The position numbers and the translations under genes were made by a program. Shown in pieces: positions 8,286-15,550 of a stretch of 64,000 bases of DNA. Positions within the stretch are counted from its first letter, which is position 1, and every line of letters begins with the position of its first letter. The notes beneath the pieces were generated by a model. It was not told the origin of the DNA, did no database searches, and saw only the letters and a list, made by a program, of their open reading frames with translations. Source of the DNA: Novosphingobium subterraneum (GTDB lineage Bacteria > Pseudomonadota > Alphaproteobacteria > Sphingomonadales > Sphingomonadaceae); contig NZ_JRVC01000023.1 of assembly GCF_000807925.1 (NCBI RefSeq), positions 48,211 through 112,210 on the forward strand. The letters are read 5' to 3'.

Positions 8286-9007
8286 GGTGCGGTCCTCCCG
8301 TCGGACTGCCTTGGCGTTATTGCGTAGCGGTATGGAATATACAGGAAGACATCGCTGGGGCTTGCCTGGGTCCAGATCACCTGCCCATCCACGCCTGTTA
8401 CGCTGAACGTGAAGTCCGACCCGAAGATCCCGGCGGTGGTGCGCGCATCCTGGGCGACGAGGGCAAGGATCCTTTCGCGGTACTGGTCGGGATTGTCGAC
8501 GCTGAGCGAAGTTACCGAAGTCGTCTCGATCGTCGCGCGGCCATTGCCTTTGAGCGAGGCGATGAACACCTTCAGCTTGTCCTGCGTGGCGCGGGACGAA
8601 CCCTCGAACTTGCCCCTGACCATCAGTTCGACCCTGCTGGTATCCACCCGGCCGGCGGGCAATTGCGGAAGGCTGCGGTAGTTCGCCTTGGTCACGGGTT
8701 CGAGCTGCACGGTCCCGGTCACAAGCTGGAAGCCCGACGCGACGGCGCGATCAATGGCGGCGAGCAGAGCTGCGTCGATCTCGCTGCGGCGGGTAGCGGC
8801 GTCGCGGGTATCGGAGACAATTGTGAGGTTCATGACCATGCCATCTGCCTGGCGCCGCAAACCGACGACCGGGCGGTCCTTCTGCCAGAAGCGGGCATCG
8901 TTGCGGCTGGCGCTGACCAGCACCTCGCCGAGGCCCGCCGACTGCGCAGTTGCCGAACTCGCGCCAAGCCCCACGAGCAATGGGACAATCCCCAAAAGCA
9001 TTCGCAT
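8282..9007 (-). CDS. Secreted protein of unknown function, first gene of a paralogous pair
   Basis: 241 residues. Signal peptide MRMLLGIVPLLVGLGASSATAQ; mature start GLGEVLVSASRNDARF is again TonB-box-like. Shared with the downstream paralogue: VVGLRRQADGMV, RRSEIDAALLAAIDRA, LVTGTVQLEPVTKANYRSL, a C-terminal region ending VFLYIPYRYAI. It lacks the acidic insert of the paralogue. ATG 9007 is preferred over an upstream in-frame start because it begins directly with the signal peptide. It is the promoter-proximal gene of the two-gene unit; upstream lies palindromic element B and tRNA-Ile. Tandem duplication with retention suggests a heteromeric or paired function, which is inference. Confidence 0.75.
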   Translation of the reverse strand: MRMLLGIVPLLVGLGASSATAQSAGLGEVLVSASRNDARFWQKDRPVVGLRRQADGMVMNLTIVSDTRDAATRRSEIDAALLAAIDRAVASGFQLVTGTVQLEPVTKANYRSLPQLPAGRVDTSRVELMVRGKFEGSSRATQDKLKVFIASLKGNGRATIETTSVTSLSVDNPDQYRERILALVAQDARTTAGIFGSDFTFSVTGVDGQVIWTQASPSDVFLYIPYRYAITPRQSDGRTAP

Positions 9008-9093
9008 CAGTGCTGCCCCCTCCAACCAGTTGCCGGGATGGATGCTACGGTGGAGGTGGCGGGCAGCCAAGGCAATTCATCCGCGCGCCTGAG

Positions 9094-9164
9094 CTGGCAG
9101 GGGCCGCAGCCGGTTCACGTGAGGATTCCGTGACAACACCGAGGCCCCCGCCTGCGCGGGGGGA
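9094..9164 (+). repeat. Long palindromic element, copy B (left arm decayed)
   Basis: Contains the inner GGCAGGGGCCGCAGCCGGTT identical to copy D, an inner gaggATTCCGTgACAACACCGAGG and the intact right arm CCCCCGCCTGCGCGGGG. The left arm is degenerate. Intergenic, between the secreted-protein pair and tRNA-Ile. Confidence 0.65.
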
Positions 9165-9200
9165 GCAGGGTCATTTGTCCGACTCTATCGGTGGGAATGA

Positions 9201-9277
9201 TGGTGGGCCCGGCAGGACTTGAACCCGCGACCTAGCCGTTATGAGCGGCCAGCTCTAACCAACTGAGCTACAGGCCC
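9201..9277 (-). tRNA. tRNA-Ile2 (anticodon CAU, lysidine type)
   Basis: 77 nt including encoded CCA. Acceptor GGGCCTG/CGGGCCC, D-arm TAGCTCAGTTGGTTAGAG, anticodon loop CTCATAA, T-arm GCGGGTTCAAGTCCTGC. CAU could be Met or Ile2; the variable/T region TGGTCGC-like stretch and GGTTCAAGTCC resemble bacterial tRNA-Ile2 more than elongator Met, so lysidine-modified Ile is favoured. Confidence 0.85.
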
Positions 9278-9325
9278 ATCGCTGATCCCGCTAGCGGCGC
9301 AGTCGCGGCTTGGCAAGATCACTCG

Positions 9326-10336
9326 TCAGACTTGCGCGGCGGCGATGATCTCGCTGACGCAGGTCGGACGGACGCGGTGGCGGGCGAGATGGGCGAAGAC
9401 GCCGCGCCACCAGTCATAGAACTGGTCGAGGTCATCCTCGCTGCGGACGTAGGGCGTGTAGCCCGGCCGAAGCGAGGGGCTGTGGAAGGAGAAAACGAGC
9501 AGGGGCAGGCGGCTTTCCAACGCCATGTCGATGCCGGTCAGCGCTTCGAGCACCGTGACACCTTCGGGAGTCAACGGGATCCGATCGAGCAGGCCGAGCC
9601 GGGCGAGCGCCCCGCGAAGGCGTGGCACGCGCCACAGGGCGGGGTAGACTGCCGGTCCGTGGCGGCGAAGGTGCCCGGCGAAAACCGTGGTGAGCGGCAT
9701 TTCCATCAGACCGTTGCGGCGGTCGATCCACCAGGGGCGCAAGGGGTGATCGCGGAAGTTGGGGCCGCCGGTGGAGCTGTAATCGAAGCGCGAGCGGACC
9801 GAGGTGTCGATCGCGATGGCGCAATCGGACAAGGCGGCTGCGGTATTCGGGCCGACACCGTACCGCCCTGCGCGGTAGATCAGCGGGCCGACCCCGAAGG
9901 CCTGCTCGATCGTGTCGCGCAGCTTGCGGAACTTGGCACGTTCCAGATCGGCCGGAAGGTTGCCGGCGAAGCTGTTGTGGACATTGACGAGTTCATCGTA
10001 GGGCGGGTTGACCCAGGGGTGCAACTGCACGCCGATTTCGGCGCGCCCGGCGAGGACGGCGGCTCCGAGGACTTCGGCAGCGCGCGGGTCGCTCGCCACC
10101 GGGTAATCGACAAGGTAGACCGGGACAACACCGAGGCCCTCGCAGAACTGCTGGAATTTGGCGAGGCGGGGGATGTGGTCGAGGCCGTGGCTGGTGCGAT
10201 CCAGCGGCTTGGACCAGTCAAATTCCTCTTCGGTGTCGACCGTCAGGATGAACCGGGTGCCAAATTCGGGCGCGAACGTGACGAAGTCTTCCGGCGACGG
10301 CAGGCGAAGGATCTGAGGAGAGGCCGAGGCTGTCAT
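9326..10336 (-). CDS. Polysaccharide deacetylase-family protein (WalW-like)
   Basis: 336 residues, no signal peptide. Near the N-terminus FILTVDTEEEFDW gives the metal-site Asp of NodB-type carbohydrate esterases; QLHPWVNPP supplies a metal-site His, then YRAGRYGVGPNTAAAL and a FSFHSPSL motif near residue 275, all as in the WalW group of sphingomonad deacetylases. These act on surface polysaccharide, but the substrate cannot be read here. The start codon overlaps the stop of the upstream histidine-kinase gene by 4 bases, so the two form a unit, and the kinase-like protein may control or sense the same envelope process. Length is typical for the group. Confidence 0.8.
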   Translation of the reverse strand: MTASASPQILRLPSPEDFVTFAPEFGTRFILTVDTEEEFDWSKPLDRTSHGLDHIPRLAKFQQFCEGLGVVPVYLVDYPVASDPRAAEVLGAAVLAGRAEIGVQLHPWVNPPYDELVNVHNSFAGNLPADLERAKFRKLRDTIEQAFGVGPLIYRAGRYGVGPNTAAALSDCAIAIDTSVRSRFDYSSTGGPNFRDHPLRPWWIDRRNGLMEMPLTTVFAGHLRRHGPAVYPALWRVPRLRGALARLGLLDRIPLTPEGVTVLEALTGIDMALESRLPLLVFSFHSPSLRPGYTPYVRSEDDLDQFYDWWRGVFAHLARHRVRPTCVSEIIAAAQV

Positions 10337-12081
10337 GCGCGGGCCTGCATCGGCGCGGCATCGCTCGGCGGTTCGTCCGCCAGCGGAATAGTGGCAACGA
10401 ACTGCGAATGCTCCCGCAGCAGGGATCCGCCGCCGGATTCAAACTCTGCGCGGGCAAGGCGCAAGGCAAAGCCGTTGCCAAGCATTGCCGAAGCCGCCAG
10501 CACGCCACTGCCCGTCGGCGCTTCGGGCGCAAAGAGGGCCGCATCGTCAAGCCGGTCGAGCGCGGCAGGCAGCGTGACTGACAATCTGGCGCAGCGTTCG
10601 CGCTGTTCAAGCGCGATGGCGATGCGCTCGCCGGGCGCGACGCTGGTGGCGATGACCGAGAGCAGCCGCCACACGCTGCGTTCGATTTCATCGGCAGCGA
10701 ATGCCACTGCAAGCGGGCCTTGTGACATGCTGACGGAAAGCCGGACGTTGCGGGCTGCAAGAACGGGGGAGATCTGTTCGACAAGCCCGGCGACCAGCGC
10801 AGCCGCATCGGCAAGGCCGGTGTCGATTGCAAGCGCGCGCGATTCCAGCTTCACCAGCCGCTCGATCTCTTCGAAGCCGGCGAGCATCTGTGCCGCATCT
10901 GCCGCAATGCTGGCAGCCATGGCGCGGTACTGGTGCGGCGTGGTGCCGAAGACCTGGGACTGGATCATCTCGGCAAAGCCCTGGATCGCGTTGATCGGCG
11001 TGCGCAGCTCGTGCAGCAGCTGCCGCAGACGGTCTGCCTCGGCCGAGACGGAGGGCGTTTCCAGAGCCAGTTCCGCAGCTGGCACTTGGACAAGGCGGCG
11101 CAGGCGCAAAAGGTAGCCGGCGAAGCGACCACCGTCGCGCGTGAAGATTGGCGTGCCATCGGCCTGCCAGTGGCCAGCCACGAGATCGGCGCCTTCGATC
11201 GACAGGAAGCCGGCCTCGATCGGCTGGCGCTGTCGGAATGCGCGAGCGGTGGTTTCATCGCACCGCATCGGCGAGGCGGCGTCTGCACAGAACATCTGGC
11301 TGCCGAGCAGGACCCCCGGCGGGTCGATGCCTGCGTGAACGACAAGCCCGAGCGCATCAGTGCGCAGGTCAATCGTCGCGACCGGCTTGCGCGGCGCTGC
11401 GTTCTCCTCGCCGAAGGGCAGGAGCGGGGCAAGACCATCGCCGCGAGCGGCCTGAGGCGCAGTGGCCTCGCGTTCCTCGCGCTTGCGCCGGAAGGCCTCG
11501 ATCCGGCGGACGATCGCGCCGATGCCGTCGTCTGCCAGGAGGGGGTCCGGGAGGGGTTCGGGCACAGGCTCGGGCTCAGGCAGGGGCTCGGGCAGGGGGG
11601 GCGCCTGTCTGTCAGCTCGGGCCTGTTCGATTGCGACCGCAGGTTCGGGCTGGGGCAGCAGGAAATCGTTGATGCCAAGGCGTGATAGCAGCTGGCGGAC
11701 CGGCTCTCCCAGATCGGCGCGATGGCGCACGAAGCCGCGCGCCTGTACCGGGAGGCGCGGGATCACGGCGAGCCAGTCCTCGTCGGTCAGCCGGGCGGCC
11801 GATACTGCAGCCGCCGCGGTACGGGGACCGCCTTGGGCAAAATGGTAAACCAGCACGGCAGAGCGGTGCGGGGCGGAGCGAAGAACTGCGGCGCATTCCT
11901 CGTCGGTCAACATGGCGCAAAGCAAATCCATGCGCTGGAGCGCGCCAGCGTGCTGCCGATTCCACGCGGCGAGCGGGACGGGGCCGAGCAGGTCAACCAA
12001 CTGGCGCAGCTGCGTTCTGGCTGCCGTCTTGCCGGCCGCGTGGGTGCGCAGCACGGTCTCAAGGCGGTCGTCAACGATCAT
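10333..12081 (-). CDS. Histidine-kinase-like protein with degenerate ATPase domain
   Basis: 582 residues, apparently cytoplasmic. A helical N-terminal region (1-150), a Pro/Glu linker (about 160-180, PLPEPLPEPEPVPEPLPDP), a PAS-like middle part, then HisKA with the phospho-acceptor in LLHELRTPINAIQGFAEMI (His about 357). The following ATPase region is odd: where the N-box should hold Asn the sequence is DEIERSVWRLLSVIATSV, and the G-boxes are reduced to GSGVLAASAML. Autophosphorylation may be lost, so it could act as a phosphatase or scaffold. ATG 12081 has a GGAG five bases upstream; a start at 12171 would add 30 residues with no good ribosome site. It overlaps the deacetylase gene by 4 bases. 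No response regulator is adjacent. Confidence 0.75.
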   Translation of the reverse strand: MIVDDRLETVLRTHAAGKTAARTQLRQLVDLLGPVPLAAWNRQHAGALQRMDLLCAMLTDEECAAVLRSAPHRSAVLVYHFAQGGPRTAAAAVSAARLTDEDWLAVIPRLPVQARGFVRHRADLGEPVRQLLSRLGINDFLLPQPEPAVAIEQARADRQAPPLPEPLPEPEPVPEPLPDPLLADDGIGAIVRRIEAFRRKREEREATAPQAARGDGLAPLLPFGEENAAPRKPVATIDLRTDALGLVVHAGIDPPGVLLGSQMFCADAASPMRCDETTARAFRQRQPIEAGFLSIEGADLVAGHWQADGTPIFTRDGGRFAGYLLRLRRLVQVPAAELALETPSVSAEADRLRQLLHELRTPINAIQGFAEMIQSQVFGTTPHQYRAMAASIAADAAQMLAGFEEIERLVKLESRALAIDTGLADAAALVAGLVEQISPVLAARNVRLSVSMSQGPLAVAFAADEIERSVWRLLSVIATSVAPGERIAIALEQRERCARLSVTLPAALDRLDDAALFAPEAPTGSGVLAASAMLGNGFALRLARAEFESGGGSLLREHSQFVATIPLADEPPSDAAPMQARA

Positions 12082-12339
12082 CAGAGCTCCGCGTGTGGCC
12101 TTTCGTGCACCGTAGCGTGAAGCTCCGGACAGGTTGCTAATCCGCTGAACTAGCCCGGAGAAGGCTAACAAATCGTGCCGGTTGCGGGAAGGTGACTATC
12201 CACTGCGTTGCAATGTGGGACGGTTGCACTATGAAACAATAAAATTATCTTGGACGGCGGATTTTGTGCGGAAAGTTGCGACTCACGCTTCTTTCCGAAT
12301 TCCCCGGCCGGGGCTTTGCGAAACGGACGAACACGAAGA

Positions 12340-12816
12340 ATGGCAACCCTTGATGGTATCGACCGGCGCCTGCTTGCCGAACTGCAGGCCGAGGGCCGCG
12401 TGACCAACGTGGAATTGGCGCAGCGCGTCGGACTTACCGCACCGCCCTGCCTGCGCCGGGTGCGCGCTCTGGAAGATGCCGGAGTGATCCGCGGCTATCA
12501 CGCTGATCTCGACGCCTCGAAGCTCGGCTTTGCGATCACCGTGTTCGCTCTTGTTAGCCTCAAGAGCCAGGCCGAGGAATCGCTGCGTCAGTTCGAGGAC
12601 CATATGCGCACCCTGCCCGAGGTGCGTGAATGCCACATGCTCAACGGCGAGATCGACTTCATCCTCAAGATCGTCAGCCGCGATCTGCAGAGCTTCCAGG
12701 AATTCCTTACCAGCAAGCTGACGCCTGCGCCCAACGTGGCAAGCGTCAAGACCTCGCTGACGATCCGCACTGCCAAGCAGGTGCCCGGCGTGCCGCTGGA
12801 AGATCAGGTCGGCTAA
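12340..12816 (+). CDS. Lrp/AsnC-family transcriptional regulator
   Basis: 158 residues. N-terminal winged HTH: LDGIDRRLLAELQAEGRVTNVELAQRVG then LTAPPCLRRVRALEDAGVI, the standard Lrp recognition-helix pattern. C-terminal RAM/AsnC ligand-binding domain: GFAITVFALVSL...PEVRECHMLNGEIDFILKIVSRD...V..VKTSLTIR. Such proteins are octameric feast/famine regulators responding to amino acids. ATG 12340 begins at the conserved MATLDGIDR; an upstream in-frame start lies in a sequence of poor coding character. It faces away from the kinase gene, with a 258 bp spacer containing an A+T-rich patch near 12230-12250 that could hold its promoter. Target genes are unknown. Confidence 0.92.
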   Translation: MATLDGIDRRLLAELQAEGRVTNVELAQRVGLTAPPCLRRVRALEDAGVIRGYHADLDASKLGFAITVFALVSLKSQAEESLRQFEDHMRTLPEVRECHMLNGEIDFILKIVSRDLQSFQEFLTSKLTPAPNVASVKTSLTIRTAKQVPGVPLEDQVG

Positions 12817-12840
12817 GCCCCGACCATCCCCTCCAGGGCT

Positions 12841-13131
12841 TCAATCGGCAGATCCGGCCGCTTTCTCGTGGTGGCGGATCACTTCCTGGATGATGAAGCG
12901 CAGGAACTTTTCGGAAAATTCCGGATCGAGCTTCGCGTCTTCGGCAAGCTTGCGCAGGCGTGCGATCTGGCGCTCCTCGCGGCCGGGGTCGGAGGCGGGA
13001 AGCTTGTTCGCGGCCTTGTAGGCGCCGACGGCCTGGGTGATGCGGAAGCGTTCGGCGAGGATGTGGATCATCGCCGCATCGATGTTGTCGATGGACTGGC
13101 GATAACCTGCCAGAACCGGATCTTCGCTCAT
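12841..13131 (-). CDS. Chorismate mutase, AroQ type
   Basis: 96 residues, a single AroQ (all-helical) chorismate mutase converting chorismate to prephenate for Phe/Tyr synthesis. Visible: YRQSIDNIDAAMIHILAERFRITQAVGAYKA (helix 1 with the catalytic Arg/Lys positions), KLPASDPGREERQIARLRKLA (loop and helix 2 with Arg), and FLRFIIQEVIRHHEK (helix 3, Glu/Gln site). Length equals the minimal AroQ domain; there is no fused dehydratase. Start ATG 13131 gives exactly the family N-terminus. It is divergent from the prenyl synthase gene and convergent with the Lrp regulator. Confidence 0.92.
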   Translation of the reverse strand: MSEDPVLAGYRQSIDNIDAAMIHILAERFRITQAVGAYKAANKLPASDPGREERQIARLRKLAEDAKLDPEFSEKFLRFIIQEVIRHHEKAAGSAD

Positions 13132-13231
13132 TCCCTTACCCCGTCTTTTGGTCTGCGCGTTCGTGTCTGGGCCGCTACAGTGCAAGTTGCGTCTTGCCAA
13201 GCGCTGCCCTTGCCGCCAAGCGGTCAATCCG

Positions 13232-14245
13232 ATGACTGCGACCATCCATACCCTGCCGCGCAAGGCCGAACCTTCGCTGGCGCCGATGATGGCCCTCGTT
13301 GCCGAGGGCATGAACAGTGTCAACGCCGTGATCCTCGATCGGATGCAATCGCGCATTCCGCTGATCCCGACGCTGGCCGGGCACCTGATCGCGGGCGGCG
13401 GCAAGCGCATGCGCCCGATGCTGACCCTGGCGAGCGCCTCGCTGCTGGGCTACGGCGGATCGCGCCATTACAAGCTGGCGGCGGCGGTGGAATTCATCCA
13501 CACCGCAACGCTGCTGCATGATGACGTGGTCGATGGCTCGGACATGCGGCGCGGCAAGAAGACCGCCAACATTGTCTACGGCAACCCGGCGACGGTGCTG
13601 GTGGGCGACTTCCTGTTCAGTCGCAGCTTCGAACTCATGGTCGAGGATGGCAGCCTCAAGGTGCTGCGCATCCTCTCGAACGCCTCGGCGGTGATCTCGG
13701 AGGGCGAGGTCGACCAGCTGGTCGCGCAGCGTCAGATCGAGACGACCGAGGAAATGTACCTCGACATCATCGCGGCAAAGACGGCGGCGCTGTTCTCTGC
13801 GGCATGCCGGATCGCGGCGGTGGTGGCCGAGCGTGACGAGGCGGACGAGCTGGCGCTCGATTCCTATGGTCGGAACCTCGGCATCGCGTTCCAGCTGGCT
13901 GACGATGCGATCGACTATGATTCCGAAGTTGCCGAAATGGGCAAGGACCAGGGCGACGACTTCCGCGAAGGCAAGATGACCCTGCCGGTGATCCTCGCCT
14001 ATGCGCGGAGCGACGCCGAAGAGCGCAAGTTCTGGCAGGAGGCGATTGCGGGCGACCGGTCTTCGGACGAAGACCTTGCCCACGCGATCGAGCTGATCCG
14101 CCGGCACGATGCGGTGAACGCCACGCGCGAACGAGCGCGGATGTATGCGCAGCGGGCAATCGACGCCATTGCCGGCTTCCCGGCCAGTGCTGCCAAGGTC
14201 GCCATGACCGAGGCCGCGCTGTTCGCCGTCGCGCGGAGATTCTGA
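13232..14245 (+). CDS. Long-chain polyprenyl diphosphate synthase (octa/decaprenyl type)
   Basis: 337 residues. A trans-isoprenyl diphosphate synthase building the ubiquinone side chain from IPP and allylic diphosphate. Motifs: GGGKRMRPML (IPP-binding KR..RP), first Asp-rich motif HDDVVDGSDMRRG, and the second AFQLADDAIDYD, with KTAALFSAAC in between. The presence of small/non-bulky residues before the first Asp-rich motif fits a long product; sphingomonads use ubiquinone-10, so decaprenyl is likely, but chain length cannot be fixed from sequence. ATG 13232 was chosen because MTATIHTLPRKAEPSLAPMM is family-like and the upstream frame is Cys/Arg-rich non-coding-like. Divergent from chorismate mutase. 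Confidence 0.9.
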   Translation: MTATIHTLPRKAEPSLAPMMALVAEGMNSVNAVILDRMQSRIPLIPTLAGHLIAGGGKRMRPMLTLASASLLGYGGSRHYKLAAAVEFIHTATLLHDDVVDGSDMRRGKKTANIVYGNPATVLVGDFLFSRSFELMVEDGSLKVLRILSNASAVISEGEVDQLVAQRQIETTEEMYLDIIAAKTAALFSAACRIAAVVAERDEADELALDSYGRNLGIAFQLADDAIDYDSEVAEMGKDQGDDFREGKMTLPVILAYARSDAEERKFWQEAIAGDRSSDEDLAHAIELIRRHDAVNATRERARMYAQRAIDAIAGFPASAAKVAMTEAALFAVARRF

Positions 14246-14276
14246 TCCAGTTTCATACGTATAGCGGGAGAGCCTG

Positions 14277-15293
14277 ATGCAGCATCGTCGCCTCGGCCGG
14301 TCGGCCATTGTCGTTTCCGATATCTGCATGGGGACGATGACCTTCGGCAGCCAGGTGGATGAAGCCGAAGCGCTGCGGGTGCTGGATCGCTGCCATGACG
14401 CAGGGATCAATTTCTACGATACCGCCGAAGGCTATCCCGTGCCGCCGGACGTCAAGTGGGTGGGGCGGACGGAAGAGATCGTCGGCAAATGGCTCAAGAC
14501 CAAGCCGCGCGATGCGATCGTGCTGGCGACGAAGGTTTCGGGGCCGAGCCATGTCTGGTTCCGCTCACCCTGTCGCAACGGCATGACCGCACTGGACCGG
14601 CGCAATATCGAGACGGCAATCGAGGCCAGCCTTAAGAGGCTCGGCACTGACTACATCGATCTTTACCAGACCCACTGGCCTGATCACGACACGCCTTATG
14701 ACGAGACAATGGAAGTGCTGCACGAGCTGGTGCAGGCGGGCAAGGTGCGGATTACCGGCTGTTCGAACGAGACCAGCTGGGGCCTGATGAAGTCCCTTGC
14801 GACTGCCGAGCGTCTCGGCACGGTGCGCTACCAGACTATTCAGAACAACTTCAGCCTGAACAACCGTCGCTTCGAGGACGAACTGGCACAGGTCTGCCGA
14901 CAGGAAGGCGTGAGCCTGATCCCTTACTCGCCAATTGCGGGCGGCGTGCTTTCGGGCAAGTACAACGGTGGAGCACGGCCTGAGGGCGCGCGGTTCTCGC
15001 GCTACCTGGCAATGGAAGGGCGGCAGGCGCAGATGGGCAAGCGCTTCGTCAACGATCGCAGCATTGCCGCGACCGAGCGGTTCATGGCCATTGCGGCGGA
15101 GGCCGGGCTCGATCCCGTAACGATGGCGGTGGCATGGTCAAAGCAACACGACTTCGTGGCTTCGACCATTGTCGGCGTCGGTGCCGAAGGTCAGCTCGAC
15201 CCGATTCTTGCCGCGGCCGACCTCGTGCTGAGCGACGACGTGAAGAAGGCGATCAACAAGGTGAGCCGCGAGATCCCCTATCCGATGGGCTGA
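14277..15293 (+). CDS. Aldo/keto reductase (Tas-like)
   Basis: 338 residues, a cytoplasmic NADPH-dependent oxidoreductase of the AKR superfamily. Beginning MQHRRLGRSAIVVSDICMG, the (beta/alpha)8 fold shows the catalytic tetrad: Asp/Tyr in INFYDTAEGYP, Lys in VLATKVSGP and His in LYQTHWPD. NADP-binding appears near the C-terminus (STIVGVGAEGQLD). Length and ending agree with Tas/YajO-type reductases. Substrate is not predictable. Stands alone, 31 bases after the prenyl synthase gene on the same strand and possibly co-transcribed with it. Confidence 0.9.
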   Translation: MQHRRLGRSAIVVSDICMGTMTFGSQVDEAEALRVLDRCHDAGINFYDTAEGYPVPPDVKWVGRTEEIVGKWLKTKPRDAIVLATKVSGPSHVWFRSPCRNGMTALDRRNIETAIEASLKRLGTDYIDLYQTHWPDHDTPYDETMEVLHELVQAGKVRITGCSNETSWGLMKSLATAERLGTVRYQTIQNNFSLNNRRFEDELAQVCRQEGVSLIPYSPIAGGVLSGKYNGGARPEGARFSRYLAMEGRQAQMGKRFVNDRSIAATERFMAIAAEAGLDPVTMAVAWSKQHDFVASTIVGVGAEGQLDPILAAADLVLSDDVKKAINKVSREIPYPMG

Positions 15294-15295
15294 CC

Positions 15296-15442
15296 TTACT
15301 TGCGCCTGCCGAAGCGGCGCCAGAGCCAGTAGCAGCTGCCGCCGCAGACCGCTCCGATGCTAAGCATGATGGCGCCGATCATCACACCGCTGAACAGCAG
15401 GCCGGTGGTCAGCGCCACGACGAATTCCAGCGTGCTCTTCAT
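15296..15442 (-). CDS. 48-residue small membrane protein
   Basis: A 48-codon frame beginning ATG 15442 behind a GGGGAGAG Shine-Dalgarno two bases upstream (close spacing). The protein is MKSTLEFVVALTTGLLFSGV, a second hydrophobic run with GAIMLSIGAVCGG, and a basic end WRRFGRRK, i.e. one long or two short membrane helices with positive-inside tail. No family recognised. It converges with the aldo/keto reductase (2-base gap) and is divergent from hrpB. Supported by ribosome site and hydrophobic pattern only. Confidence 0.5.
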   Translation of the reverse strand: MKSTLEFVVALTTGLLFSGVMIGAIMLSIGAVCGGSCYWLWRRFGRRK

Positions 15443-15550
15443 CTCTCCCCGCCTAGCATGCTTGTGCAGTCTGGACCATGAACGTTCTGTAAGGGTCTGC
15501 GTTTCCCGGAACATTGCCTTGGGCGGGCAAAGGCCGTTAAGGCGCATGGC

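Noticed and set aside
7461..9007. First read as SIMPL (DUF541) proteins because of length, signal peptide and pairing
   Set aside because: The SIMPL strand and Ala-helix pattern (xVxGxGxVxxxPD) is absent; only the TonB-box-like start is clear, so called unknown.
11520..11640. Tandem GGGCTCGGGCAGGGG-like repeats that look like a minisatellite or CRISPR-like array
   Set aside because: They encode the Pro/Glu linker of the histidine-kinase-like protein; the repetition follows from the PEP-type codon pattern and there are no spacers.
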